Shown here: piece after piece, positions 42,319 through 54,898 of the stretch
Position numbering within the stretch: position 1 is the stretch's first letter
How the letters are laid out: each line of letters opens with the position of its first letter
Source: Deltaproteobacteria bacterium
GTDB taxonomy: Bacteria > Myxococcota > Myxococcia > Myxococcales > 40CM-4-68-19
Length of the DNA: 62,755 nt
Assembly (NCBI GenBank): GCA_005879315.1
Contig: VBLC01000076.1
Coordinates: 1-62,755 of the forward strand
Direction of reading: 5' to 3'
The notes under the pieces: generated by a model
The model's input: only the letters and a program-made list of their open reading frames with translations
The model's database searches: none
What the model was told of the DNA's origin: nothing
Translations under genes and position numbers: made by a program

Positions 42319-43941
42319 ATGCGCACCGCAGTCTTGATCTCGACTTTGCTCTGTGCCGCGACTGCCACCTCCAAGCTGCGGCAGGACGCGGAGGAGAAGG
42401 CGCGCGCCGAGGTGACCGATCTCTTCCGCGCTCTCTGCCCGGAGCAGTGCCTCTTGCTCTCCGTCGAGGCGCGCATCGGCGAGGAGGATCTGCCCGAGCC
42501 GGCCCCCGGATTCGACGCGCCCGGCGCGCGATCGCTGCCGGTCCTGCGCGGCGTGGCGGCGACCCTGCTTCTCGACGCGCGCCTGCCGGCCGAGTTCCGC
42601 GCGCGGATGAAGGCGCTGGTCGCGCAGCGGCTCAAGGCGCTGGGCGCCCCGCCGGCCGTCGCTGTCGAGGTGGTGCAGTTTCCGCCGCCGCGGGCGCAGG
42701 CCGAAGCGGCCCCGCCCCCGCAGCCGCCACAGCCGTCCGTCGCGTCCGCGACTCCGGTGGCGGCGAACAAGCCGGAGGAGAAGCTGATGGAGCACGCACC
42801 GCTGCTCGCGGTCGTGACGCTTCTGGGCACGGTGCTGCTGGTCCTGGGCGCGCTGCTCTTCCTCGCCGCGCGGCGCAATTCCGACGTGTCTTACGAAGTT
42901 GGCCCCGAGCCGCAGCCGCAGCCCGCCGCGTCGGCCAAGCCTGCCGAGGCGCCAGTTGCCGATCCATTCCCCATCCAGCGAACGCACAAGCTGGAGAAGG
43001 CGCTGCTCGAGCAGCGCGGGCTGCGCAATGCGGTGGTGCGCGAGGCGCTCGGCCGCGGCGAGCATGCGCTGGTGGCTCGCTGGATCCGCGAGCTGGGGGA
43101 ATTCCTCCTCGAGGACTTGCGCGGCGACGTTGCGCTCGCGCCCGCCTTGCAGCAAGTCGGGGCCGAGCTCGTGCGCGGCGCCGGGCCCGATCGCTCCGCG
43201 GGTCTACTGGAATTGGAGGGGCGGACGATCGCGGCGCGGCTCACGCGCGCGCCAGAAAACATCGACGAAGCCTTCGCCTTCCTCGAAGGCGTGCGGGCCG
43301 AGCCGTTCCTCGCCGCCTGCCGCGGGCTCTCGCCTGCGTCGCTGGAAGCGGCGCTGCGCTTCGCTCCGGCGCACCTGCGCGGCGCAGCCCTCGCCGAGCT
43401 GCCGGTGGCGCAGCGCCAGCAGATCGCGCTCAGCTGGGCGCGCCTTCCGGAGGTGAGCGCTGCGGTCGCGCTGACCGCGGCCGACGAGCTGCGCGCGCGG
43501 CTGGGCGAATCGGCTGGCGCCGGCCAGGCGGTGCGCGCGCTCGCCGACGTGCTCGACAGCCTGGGCCGCGCCGAGCAGGACGCGCTGGTCGAATCGATGC
43601 GGCGCGACGGCGGCGCGCGGGCTGCGGCCGGCCTCTGGGTGGAGTCGGCCTTGCTCTCGGCGAACCCCGACGCGCTCGCGGCGGCGCTCCTGGGAACACC
43701 GGCCAACCGGCTCGCCGACTATCTGCGCGGCGCCGACCCCGCCGTCCGCGATCACTTGCTCGCCGCCTGCCCTGTACGGTTGCGCAAGGAGCTGGAGGAG
43801 GAGCTTTCGCTCCGCTCCACCTCCACACGCGAGGAGTTCGCGGCGGCGCGGCGCGAGCTTCTCGCCCGGCTCGCCGAGGAGACGGCGCGGCGCGGCCCGG
43901 CGCTGACGCGGCCCGAGCGGCCCCGGCTGGTCGTGGAGTAA
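42319..43941 (+). CDS. FliF-like / FliG-like fusion protein (putative rotor)
   Basis: A 540-residue protein: signal peptide (1-18), a periplasmic segment with a ring-building strand-helix-strand motif (GVAATLLLD, AEFRARMKALVAQRLKALG, AVAVEVVQF; about 78-121) like FliF/SctJ, a Pro/Ala linker, one membrane helix (160-184) and a cytoplasmic region. Residues about 330-521 follow FliG middle and C-terminal domains in order: FLEGVRAEPFLAACRGLSPASLEAAL, QAVRALADVLDSLGRAEQDALVESM, LLGTPANRLADYLRGADPAVRDHLL, then a charged helix LRKELEEELSL and a final helix, as in FliG torque regions. This gives a single-protein ring plus C-ring adaptor next to MotAB. The FliG match is from memory and needs profile confirmation. 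Confidence 0.7.
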   Translation: MRTAVLISTLLCAATATSKLRQDAEEKARAEVTDLFRALCPEQCLLLSVEARIGEEDLPEPAPGFDAPGARSLPVLRGVAATLLLDARLPAEFRARMKALVAQRLKALGAPPAVAVEVVQFPPPRAQAEAAPPPQPPQPSVASATPVAANKPEEKLMEHAPLLAVVTLLGTVLLVLGALLFLAARRNSDVSYEVGPEPQPQPAASAKPAEAPVADPFPIQRTHKLEKALLEQRGLRNAVVREALGRGEHALVARWIRELGEFLLEDLRGDVALAPALQQVGAELVRGAGPDRSAGLLELEGRTIAARLTRAPENIDEAFAFLEGVRAEPFLAACRGLSPASLEAALRFAPAHLRGAALAELPVAQRQQIALSWARLPEVSAAVALTAADELRARLGESAGAGQAVRALADVLDSLGRAEQDALVESMRRDGGARAAAGLWVESALLSANPDALAAALLGTPANRLADYLRGADPAVRDHLLAACPVRLRKELEEELSLRSTSTREEFAAARRELLARLAEETARRGPALTRPERPRLVVE

Positions 43942-43944
43942 GCC

Positions 43945-44883
43945 GTGCGCGCGTTCGCTCCAGTCGCGGTTCTCCTCTGCTTCAGCTGCGTGATCGTGAT
44001 GAATGAGGAGACGTCGAGCCGCGACACCGGCCTGCCCGACGCGGGCACCGACGGCGGGCACGGAGGCGGAGGGGGAGGATCGGGCGGCGACCTCGATGGC
44101 TCGATCTACTGGGGGGACGGCGGCCACGACCCCCCGCATGGATTCCCCGGCAGCGGGCAGGAGGGCGATCCCGGCACGGCGGTGCTGCTTTTCTTCCGCA
44201 TCGATCGCGGCACCGCCGACCTGGCCGCCGCGGAAGAGACGATGGCCAAGCAGCTGATCGCGGCGCTGGAATCGGCGCGGCTGGTGGTGAGCTCGGTGAC
44301 GGCGATCGACCTCTACGCCGGCGGGAGCGTCCTCTGGCGGAGCATCATCAACACCCAGCCGTCCGTCTCGCTGGCCGACGTACTGCGCGCGCGCGCCGCG
44401 CAGATCGATACGGCGCCGAGCGCCTGCACGACGCTGGGCCCGGTCGACTTCGGCCGCAGCCCAGGCCTCCTCTCGCGGGCGGTGCTGGTCGCGATCGTCG
44501 AGCATGGGCCGCGGCCGCAGTCGGCCTCGTGCGACACGCTCGCCGGCGCAGCGGTGGCCGATCCCACCACCTGGCTGCGCGTCACGCCTTATCCGATCCC
44601 GCGCGCGCAGATGCGCTATCTGTTCATCTCCACCTCCGAGACGTTGCCCGCAGACCAGATGCAGTCGGCATGTCTGGCCACGGCCGGCTTCCCGCCCTTC
44701 GCGCTCGATGCGCTCGCGCCCTCGCCGCAGCCGTTCTTCGACGCGCTCGCGCCGCGCTTCAACGCCGGCCTGCCCAACCTCGCCACCCGGATCGATCTCT
44801 GCGAGGCGCTCGGGAGCGGATGGCAGACGCGCGCGAACGAGCTCGCCAAAGGCTGGTCGGCGATCTTGCAGCTGCAGCCATGA
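43945..44883 (+). CDS. Lipoprotein of the MotAB/FliFG-like operon
   Basis: A 312-residue lipoprotein-like protein. The leader AVLLCFSC gives a cysteine near residue 15, followed by a Gly/Asp-rich spacer with a poly-Gly run. The domain starts with strand GTAVLLFFRIDRGTAD, contains helices and a second strand region (RAVLVAIVEHG, MRYLFISTSE) and holds several paired cysteines (SACTTLG, SASCDTL, SACLATA). Its layout echoes the first gene of the operon, and both may be divergent copies of a vWA-like fold. GTG 43945 starts 3 nt after the FliFG-like stop; ATGA overlap links it to the last gene. No named family recognised. Confidence 0.68.
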   Translation: MRAFAPVAVLLCFSCVIVMNEETSSRDTGLPDAGTDGGHGGGGGGSGGDLDGSIYWGDGGHDPPHGFPGSGQEGDPGTAVLLFFRIDRGTADLAAAEETMAKQLIAALESARLVVSSVTAIDLYAGGSVLWRSIINTQPSVSLADVLRARAAQIDTAPSACTTLGPVDFGRSPGLLSRAVLVAIVEHGPRPQSASCDTLAGAAVADPTTWLRVTPYPIPRAQMRYLFISTSETLPADQMQSACLATAGFPPFALDALAPSPQPFFDALAPRFNAGLPNLATRIDLCEALGSGWQTRANELAKGWSAILQLQP

Positions 44884-45356
44884 AGCGGCCGCGGCGCAGA
44901 GTGATGCGGCGCGCGCGGCGGCGGCGGCGCTCCCGGATCGGTTGGTTGTTCGCCGCGCTGGCTGTCTGTTGCGCGCTCTGGTTCTGGCAGCGGCCCGCGC
45001 CGCCTTCTCCGCCGGCCGATCGGCCTCGCTCTCCGCCACGCGCGGCCGCGCTTCCGCCGCCGCGACGCCTCGCGCACCCGATCCCCACCGCGCCGCGCGA
45101 TCTGCTGCTCGCCGCGCTTCGCTCTCGCGCCGTCGAGCTGCGCGATTGCCCGCAAGCCGCCGATGGGCCGCACCAGATTGCCACGCGCCTCGACCTGAGC
45201 CGCGCCGGCTCGGTGCGTGCGGTTGCCTTCGACAGCTCCGAGCCGCTGCCGCGCGATCTCGCCGATTGCGTGCGGAGCCGGATGCTGGCCTGGCGGCTCG
45301 ACGAAGTTCCGCTGCGCTCCGATCTCCAAGCGCTGCTCACGCTCGAGATGCGTTGA
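44880..45356 (+). CDS. Small inner-membrane protein, TonB/AgmX-type C-terminus
   Basis: A 158-residue protein with a very basic N-terminus (KRPRRRVMRRARRRRRSR), one membrane helix (IGWLFAALAVCCALWFW), a Pro-rich stretch and a C-terminal domain (about 75-158). That domain has ELRDCPQAADGPHQIATRLDLSRAGSVRAVAFDS and LADCVRSRMLAWRLDEV, a strand-rich pattern with two cysteines like the AgmX/PglI C-terminus and other TonB-like domains. It may link motor motion to the outer membrane. The ATG overlaps the preceding stop (ATGA). It is the last gene of the operon. Confidence 0.7.
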   Translation: MKRPRRRVMRRARRRRRSRIGWLFAALAVCCALWFWQRPAPPSPPADRPRSPPRAAALPPPRRLAHPIPTAPRDLLLAALRSRAVELRDCPQAADGPHQIATRLDLSRAGSVRAVAFDSSEPLPRDLADCVRSRMLAWRLDEVPLRSDLQALLTLEMR

Positions 45357-45559
45357 TCAGGTTGGACGGCCTGGCGCGCTCTCCTCTGGAGATGGTGCCA
45401 TATAAGACGTTCATCGTATACCTCGGCAAGCTCGCGCGCGAGCACTAGTCGTCGTCGCATGCTGTCGTGGTCAGGTCTTTTCCCGACACTCCTCGGGTCT
45501 ATTTCCGATTGTTGAGCGGCGGGCGCTCTCTGTACGCTCGCAGATAAGGAGCCCGCGCA
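45357..45559 (+). other. Intergenic region before the PAS kinase
   Basis: This 203-nt gap contains no supported gene. It holds a short CCCGA/TCGGG hairpin around 45483-45497 and an AAGGAG ribosome site 8 nt before ATG 45560. I could not find a convincing promoter. Confidence 0.5.
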
Positions 45560-46489
45560 ATGCCAGGTCTGAAACGTCGGGGTGCCAGCGCGTCGGGCCC
45601 CGGCGAGCAGGCCACTTTTCTCAGCTCGATCCTCGAAGCCTCGACTGAGTACTCGATCATCGCCACCGACCTGGAAGGGCGGATCCTCGCCTGGAACGAA
45701 GGAGCGCGCAGGATCTACGGTTACAATCCGGCCGACGTCGTCAACAAAGCCGACGTCTTCCGACTCCACGATCCGGACGACGTCAGAAGTGGCCTGGCGC
45801 GCGCCCGCCTGGAAGAAGCGCGCGCCTCCGGCAAGTGGTCTGGCGAGCTGAGTCAGGTGCGCAAAGATGGCTCGCGCTTCACCGCCAACGTCACCATCAC
45901 GCTGCGCAGCGGACCCTCCGGTGAGCCAGCCGGCTTCACCATCATCTCCCGCGACCTGCGGGAGAGCGGCGAGGAGAAATTCCGCGGCCTGCTCGAGTCG
46001 GCACCCGACGCGATGGTGATCGTCGACCAGCGCGGCCACATCGCCTTGCTCAACTCGCAGACCGAGAAGCTCTTCGGTTATCCGCGCGCGGAGATGCTAG
46101 GGAAGCCCATCGAGATGCTGGTGCCCGAGCGCTTCCGCCAGAAGCATGGCGTCTACCGCGAGGGATATTTCCACGACCCGCGCGTGCGCACGATGGGAGC
46201 AGGGCTCAACCTGCAGGGCCTGCGCCGGGACGGCACCGAGTTCCCCGTCGAGATCAGCCTCAGCCCGCTGCGAACCGAGCAGGGCGTGCTCATCAGCGCC
46301 TCGGTGCGCGACGTCACCGACCGCCGCCGCGCCGAGGAAAAATTTCGCGGCCTGCAAGGTGGAGATGCTCATCCCCGACCGTTTTCGCCCCGGCCACCCC
46401 GCCAAGCGCGACGCCTTCTTCCACGAGCCGCGCGTGCGTCCGATGGGCGCGGGCCTCGATCTCTATGGCCGGCGCAAGGACGGCAGTGA
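45560..46489 (+). pseudogene. N-terminal PAS-PAS part of a disrupted hybrid histidine kinase
   Basis: The frame starts well (AAGGAG then ATG) and encodes two complete PAS/PAC modules: the first [28 protein letters not shown]..., the second [43 protein letters not shown]. Just after EEKFRGL near 46351 the sequence jumps to text equivalent to the end of a third PAS domain ([17 protein letters not shown]) but in another frame. By comparison with the previous repeat, about 110 nt are missing and 110 is not a multiple of three. The reading frame then runs on as nonsense to 46489. The kinase part continues in the next frame. It is either a broken gene or an assembly error; a programmed +1 shift would not restore the missing PAS half. 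Confidence 0.75.
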
Positions 46490-47744
46490 ATTTCCCGTCG
46501 AGATCAGTCTCAGCCCGCTCGAGACCGGCGAGGGCGTCCTGGTGAGCGGATCGATCCGCGACGTCACCGACCAGCGCCGCCTGGGCGAGCAGCTTCGCCG
46601 CAAGAACGAAGAGCTGGAGGAGCAGAACCGGCGCGTGCAGGAGGCCAACCGCCTCAAGAGCGAGTTCCTCGCCAACATGTCGCATGAGCTGCGCACGCCC
46701 CTGAACGGCATCATCGGCTTCGCCGAGCTGATGCACGATGGCAAGGTCGGCGCGGTCGCGGCCGCGCACAAGGAATACCTGGCCGACATCCTCACCAGCG
46801 CGCGCCACCTCTTGCAGCTGATCAACGACGTCCTCGATCTCGCCAAGGTCGAGTCGGGCAAGATGGAGTTTCGCCCCGAGCAGCTCGACGTGCGCAAGAC
46901 CTTCGAGGAAGTGCGCGACATCCTCCGCACCATGGCGGCGCGAAAACGCATCCGCGTCGAGCTCGAGACTGCGGCGGACATCGGCGCCGCCTACCTGGAT
47001 CCGGCGCGGCTCAAGCAGGTCCTCTACAACTATCTCTCCAACGCGCTCAAGTTCACGCCCGACGAGGGGCGCGTGACCATGCGCGTGCGGCCGGAGGGCA
47101 AGGAGAAGCTTCTCATCGAGGTGGAGGACACCGGCATCGGCATCGCTCCAGAGCAGATGAGCCGGCTCTTCGTCGAGTTCCAGCAGCTCGATGCCAGCGC
47201 GGCGAAGAAGTACCAAGGCACCGGACTCGGCCTGGCGCTGACCCGGCGGGTGGTGGAGGCGCAAGGCGGCCGCGTCGGCGTGCAGAGCGCTCCGGGAAAA
47301 GGAAGCGTCTTCTCCGCCCTGCTCCCGCTGCCCGCCGCTCCCGCTGAGGGAAAGGCGGTGCTGCGCGGCGGTGGCCGGAAAGTGCTGGTGATCGAGGACG
47401 ATGCCCACGAGCGGGCCTGGCTCGAGCAGACGCTGAGCAAGGCCGGCTGGTTGGTGCTCTCCGCCTCCTCTGGACGCGAGGCCCTCGAGCTCGCCAGCGA
47501 GGCGCGCTTCGACGCGCTCACCATCGATTTGCTCCTCCCCGACATGAGCGGTTGGGAACTCCTCCGCGCGCTGCGCGATCAGGGACCCAACCAGAACACC
47601 CCGGTGGTCGTGGTGACGGTGATGGGAGTCAAGGAAGCACAGCCCGCGATGCCGGTGCAGGGCTACTTGATCAAGCCAGTGCAAGCAGTTGAGCTGCTCT
47701 CGGCGCTGGAGGGCATTGCGCACGAGTCCGGGGCGAAAGCGTGA
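46365..47744 (+). CDS. Hybrid histidine kinase, truncated PAS + kinase + receiver
   Basis: A 459-residue product if translation restarts at ATG 46365, which has AAGG 5 nt upstream. It has the second half of a PAS domain with PAC ([26 protein letters not shown]), a coiled-coil ([37 protein letters not shown] with the phospho-accepting His), the ATPase domain with N box ([11 protein letters not shown]), G boxes ([21 protein letters not shown]) and a C-terminal receiver domain ([30 protein letters not shown]). Overlaps the DivK-like gene by 4 nt. Whether it is a functional independent kinase or a remnant of the full protein is open. Confidence 0.72.
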   Translation: MLIPDRFRPGHPAKRDAFFHEPRVRPMGAGLDLYGRRKDGSEFPVEISLSPLETGEGVLVSGSIRDVTDQRRLGEQLRRKNEELEEQNRRVQEANRLKSEFLANMSHELRTPLNGIIGFAELMHDGKVGAVAAAHKEYLADILTSARHLLQLINDVLDLAKVESGKMEFRPEQLDVRKTFEEVRDILRTMAARKRIRVELETAADIGAAYLDPARLKQVLYNYLSNALKFTPDEGRVTMRVRPEGKEKLLIEVEDTGIGIAPEQMSRLFVEFQQLDASAAKKYQGTGLGLALTRRVVEAQGGRVGVQSAPGKGSVFSALLPLPAAPAEGKAVLRGGGRKVLVIEDDAHERAWLEQTLSKAGWLVLSASSGREALELASEARFDALTIDLLLPDMSGWELLRALRDQGPNQNTPVVVVTVMGVKEAQPAMPVQGYLIKPVQAVELLSALEGIAHESGAKA

Positions 47745-48114
47745 GCGGCGAGAAAATCCTCATCGTGGACGACAACCCAACCAACCTGAAACTGGTGCGC
47801 GTGCTGCTCAGCGCTGAGGGGTACGAGGTGCGCACGGCGATGGATGCGGAAGAGGCGTTGGCGGTCATCCGCGAGTTCCAGCCGCGGCTGATCCTGATGG
47901 ACATCCAGCTGCCGGGGATGGATGGGCTGACCTTGACCCGCAAGCTCAAGGCAGACCCAGAGACGCGCGACACGATCGTGGTGGCGGTCACGGCCTACGC
48001 CATGAAGGGCGACGAGGCGCGCGCGCTCGCGGCCGGATGCGACGGCTACATCGCCAAGCCGATCGATACGCGGACCTTGCCGAAGACGCTTGCGCGCTTC
48101 CTGGAGCGGAAGAC

Positions 48115-48118
<4 letters not shown>
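47741..48118 (+). CDS. Single-domain response regulator, DivK-like
   Basis: A 125-residue CheY-type receiver. The acidic pocket is [10 protein letters not shown], the phospho-acceptor Asp is in [13 protein letters not shown] (about residue 52), the Thr switch is in [11 protein letters not shown] and the Lys in [11 protein letters not shown]. The [14 protein letters not shown] pattern is that of DivK and related phosphorelay receivers fed by hybrid kinases. Its GTG overlaps the kinase stop, and its stop overlaps the next GTG. It is very similar to the copy at 51691-52074. Confidence 0.92.
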
Positions 48119-49509
<1,391 letters not shown>

Positions 49510-49606
49510 GGCGGACTTCCCATGGCGGGACGCGGTTCGCCCGGCTTCGACTCCCAATTTCCTTCGCGAATCTCCGCGGCACGCATCTCGCAATGGAGAT
49601 GTGTCG

Positions 49607-49954
49607 ATGCCGCACGCACCCATCGCGCTGGTGGTCGAGAGCGATCCTGCCGAGCTGCGCCGGATGACGCAATCCTTGCGCGCTCTCGGCTGGGAGGCGA
49701 TCGGCGCAGAAGACGCGCCAGAGGCCTGCGCGCTCCTCTGCACCTTTCACCCCGCGCTGCTCATCGCCCAGGTGGATGCGCCCGGCGTCGCGGAGCTGGC
49801 GCAGCACGCGCGAGAGGCCGGCAGCTTTGCTCGCCTGATCGCCGTCAGCGAGCGCGATGTGCCGCCCGAGGAAGTTCCTCTCTGGGATGCCGAAGCGCGC
49901 AAGCCGCTCGACGTCGGCGAGCTGCTCTGGGCGTTGAAAGGTTCGGTTCTCTGA
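49607..49954 (+). CDS. Pseudo-receiver domain protein
   Basis: A 115-residue protein with the CheY-like fold layout but without the phosphorylation site. The acidic pocket reads ALVVESDPAEL (one acidic position is Glu-Ser rather than Asp-Asp), and the place of the phospho-acceptor holds LLIAQVDAPG with Gln instead of Asp. A Lys is kept near the end (EARKPLDVGEL). Such pseudo-receivers act by protein contact rather than phosphorylation. ATG 49607 has GGAG 8 nt upstream; GTG 49601 is too close to it. It lies between the NtrC-like gene and a true receiver. Confidence 0.72.
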   Translation: MPHAPIALVVESDPAELRRMTQSLRALGWEAIGAEDAPEACALLCTFHPALLIAQVDAPGVAELAQHAREAGSFARLIAVSERDVPPEEVPLWDAEARKPLDVGELLWALKGSVL

Positions 49955-50096
49955 CGGCCCGCAAGGTGCGCGAGCTCCTCAATGCGCACATCCCACAACA
50001 GGAACCGACGCCATAGATGGGGTACCTGACGCACGTGCGCCGTGGCAACAAATACAGGCCGTTGGTCACGGCACGAGAGCTGCAACAGGGAGAATC

Positions 50097-50597
50097 ATGC
50101 ACAAGCACCGCACCGTGCTCCTGGTCGACGACGACGAGAGCCTGCGCGACAGCCTCGACAAGATCATCGAGCGCGCCGGCCACACCTGTTTCGTCGCGGA
50201 GAACGGACTGCAGGCGCTCAACATGCTTCGCAAGCGCGAGATGCACGCCATCGTCGCCGACCACGACATGCCGGGCATGGACGGCGTGGAGCTGCTCAAG
50301 CTCGTGGCCACCCGCCACCCGAACATGGCGCGCATCCTCCTCACGGCGCGCTCCGACTCCGAGACGGTCGTCCGCGCCATCAACGTCGGGCAGGCGTTCC
50401 GCTTTCTCCACAAGCCATGCCGCACCGCCGAGCTGCTCACCACCCTGCACTTCGCATTCGAAGCGTCCGACCGCGAGGCGGAGAACTGGAGGCTGGCGGC
50501 GGAACTTCGCCGGCAGACCGCCATGTTCGCGGAAGTGCGGCATCGATGTCCCGGCGTGCTCGAGGAGATCGAGGCGCGCCTTTCTGCTTCCGTCTGA
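50097..50597 (+). CDS. Response regulator with receiver domain and C-terminal helical segment
   Basis: A 166-residue protein. Residues 5-120 are a receiver domain (VLLVDDDESLRDSL, the acceptor in IVADHDMPGMDG, LLTARSDSE, FLHKPCRTAELL), very like the receiver of RpfG and other HD-GYP regulators, but no HD-GYP domain follows. The last 40 residues are helical (EASDREAENWRLAAELRRQTAMFAEVRHRC). Possible output is by protein contact. ATG 50097 has AGGGAG upstream. The 142-nt gap before it holds no gene that I can support. Confidence 0.85.
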   Translation: MHKHRTVLLVDDDESLRDSLDKIIERAGHTCFVAENGLQALNMLRKREMHAIVADHDMPGMDGVELLKLVATRHPNMARILLTARSDSETVVRAINVGQAFRFLHKPCRTAELLTTLHFAFEASDREAENWRLAAELRRQTAMFAEVRHRCPGVLEEIEARLSASV

Positions 50598-50608
50598 AGG
50601 AATCGCTC

Positions 50609-51718
50609 ATGGACCGGCGCAGCACCATCCTGGTGGTTGACGACGAGGAGCTCAACCGCTCGCTCCTGCGCGCTTTGCTCTCCGCGTCCTTCGATGTGCT
50701 CGAAGCGTCTTCGGGCGTCGCGGCCCTCGAGATTCTGGGCCGCGCGCCGGTCGATCTGGTGTTGCTCGACGTGATGATGCCCGAGCTTGACGGCTTCGCC
50801 ACCTGCAAGCTGATCAAGGCGCAGCCGCGCGACTCCCTCCTTCCCGTCATCCTCGTCACCGCCCTCGGCGAGCAGGAGGATCGCAACCGCGGGCTGGAGT
50901 CCGGCGCCGACGATTTCCTCCGCAAGCCGGTCGACCGCCGCGAGCTCCTCCTCCGCGTGCGCAGCTTTCTGCGGCTGCGCGGGCAGGAGCAGATCATCCG
51001 CGGCCAGGTGGAAGAGCTGAAGCGGCTGCAGACTTTCAAGGACGACATGGTCTCGCTCCTGGTGCACGACCTGCGCAATCCGCTGTCGGGCCTCCTCAGC
51101 AATCTCGAGCTGATGCTGGAAACGGCCCGCGAGAAGCAGCAGCTCGACGATCTGCGCCGCGCGCTGCGGGCCGGTGAAGGCCTGCGCTCGGTGCTCGACG
51201 AGACGTTGCAGGTCAGGCTGCTGGAAGAGAAGGCGATCTCGGCGCAGCGCGCGCCGGCAATCCTCGCGGACGTGCTCGCCGCGGCCGTCGACTCGATCCA
51301 GCCGGTGGCGAAGCGCCGCGGGATCGCCCTGAGCTCCTTGCTCGAGGGCGAGATCGGCGCCGAGCTGGACGAGAAGCTGGTGCGGCGCTCGGTGGAGAAC
51401 CTTCTCTCCAATGCCGTCAAGTACTCGTCGAAGGGCGGCTCCATCTCCGTGACCGCCAGAAACCACGGAGGCTTCGTCGAGATCGACGTGGCCGACAGCG
51501 GGCCCGGCATTCCCGATGCACTCAAGGGCGTCCTCTTCGAGCGATTCGGTTCCCTCGAAGCCCACCGCGGCAGGGAGCGGCGCGGCGTCGGTCTAGGTCT
51601 CTATCTGGTCAAGCTGGTCGCCGAGGCGCACGACGGCGATGTCTCGGTGCACGACGTTCCTGGCGGCGGCGCGCTCTTCCGCCTGCGCCTTCACGGAGCC
51701 GGCGTTCGCGCGAGGTAG
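50609..51718 (+). CDS. Receiver-histidine kinase hybrid
   Basis: A 369-residue protein with a receiver domain first (ILVVDDEELNRSLL, acceptor in LVLLDVMMPELDG, KPVDRRELL), then a coiled linker (RGQEQIIRGQVEELKRLQTFKDDM) and a kinase core. The H box is SLLVHDLRNPLSG, the N box VENLLSNAVKYSS, and the G boxes VADSGPGIPD and GVGLGLYLVKLV. Receiver-first kinases act downstream of another kinase in phosphorelays. There is no membrane segment. It follows the preceding regulator by 11 nt, and its 3' end overlaps the convergent DivK-like gene by 28 nt. Confidence 0.9.
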   Translation: MDRRSTILVVDDEELNRSLLRALLSASFDVLEASSGVAALEILGRAPVDLVLLDVMMPELDGFATCKLIKAQPRDSLLPVILVTALGEQEDRNRGLESGADDFLRKPVDRRELLLRVRSFLRLRGQEQIIRGQVEELKRLQTFKDDMVSLLVHDLRNPLSGLLSNLELMLETAREKQQLDDLRRALRAGEGLRSVLDETLQVRLLEEKAISAQRAPAILADVLAAAVDSIQPVAKRRGIALSSLLEGEIGAELDEKLVRRSVENLLSNAVKYSSKGGSISVTARNHGGFVEIDVADSGPGIPDALKGVLFERFGSLEAHRGRERRGVGLGLYLVKLVAEAHDGDVSVHDVPGGGALFRLRLHGAGVRAR

Positions 51719-52074
51719 GAGGCGATCACGCCCGGCAGCGCTCGGGTGTCGATGGGCTTGGCCAGATACCCGTCGCAGCCCGCCTCGCGCACGCGCTGTT
51801 CGTCCCCCTTCATCGCGTAGGCGGTGACCGCGATGAGGATGATGTCCCGGGTCGCGGGGTCCGCCTTCAGGCGGCGGCTCAGTTCGAAGCCGTCCATGCC
51901 CGGCATCTGGATGTCCATGAGGATGAGGGCGGGCCGGAATTCCTTGAGCAGTGCGAGCGTCTCCTCGCCGCTCGCCGCGCAGCGCACGTCATAGCCTCTC
52001 TTCTTGAGCAGGAAGAAAATCAACTTGGCGTTGGTCGCGTTGTCGTCGACGACGAGGATCGATTCGCCCGCCAT
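51691..52074 (-). CDS. Single-domain response regulator, DivK-like
   Basis: A 127-residue receiver similar to the one at 47741-48118. It has ILVVDDNATNAKL, the phospho-acceptor in LILMDIQMPGMDG, the switch in [11 protein letters not shown] and CDGYLAKPIDTRALP. It starts 4 nt after the stop of the hybrid kinase on the same strand, so it is probably its cognate partner, taking phosphate through the kinase's receivers. Two copies of this kind in opposite operons suggest a duplicated kinase/DivK module. Confidence 0.92.
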   Translation of the reverse strand: MAGESILVVDDNATNAKLIFFLLKKRGYDVRCAASGEETLALLKEFRPALILMDIQMPGMDGFELSRRLKADPATRDIILIAVTAYAMKGDEQRVREAGCDGYLAKPIDTRALPGVIASYLARTPAP

Positions 52075-52078
52075 GGTA

Positions 52079-54898
<2,820 letters not shown>

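Noticed and set aside
46340-46370. Programmed +1 frameshift in the PAS kinase at the GGAAAAATTTC run
   Set aside because: A frameshift would not restore the missing first half of the third PAS domain, and the A/T run does not have the phase of a known slippery site.
49955-50096. Sigma-54 promoter (TGGCA ... GC) before the receiver gene
   Set aside because: The GG and GC elements are not 10 nt apart in the candidate TGGCAACAAATACAGG.
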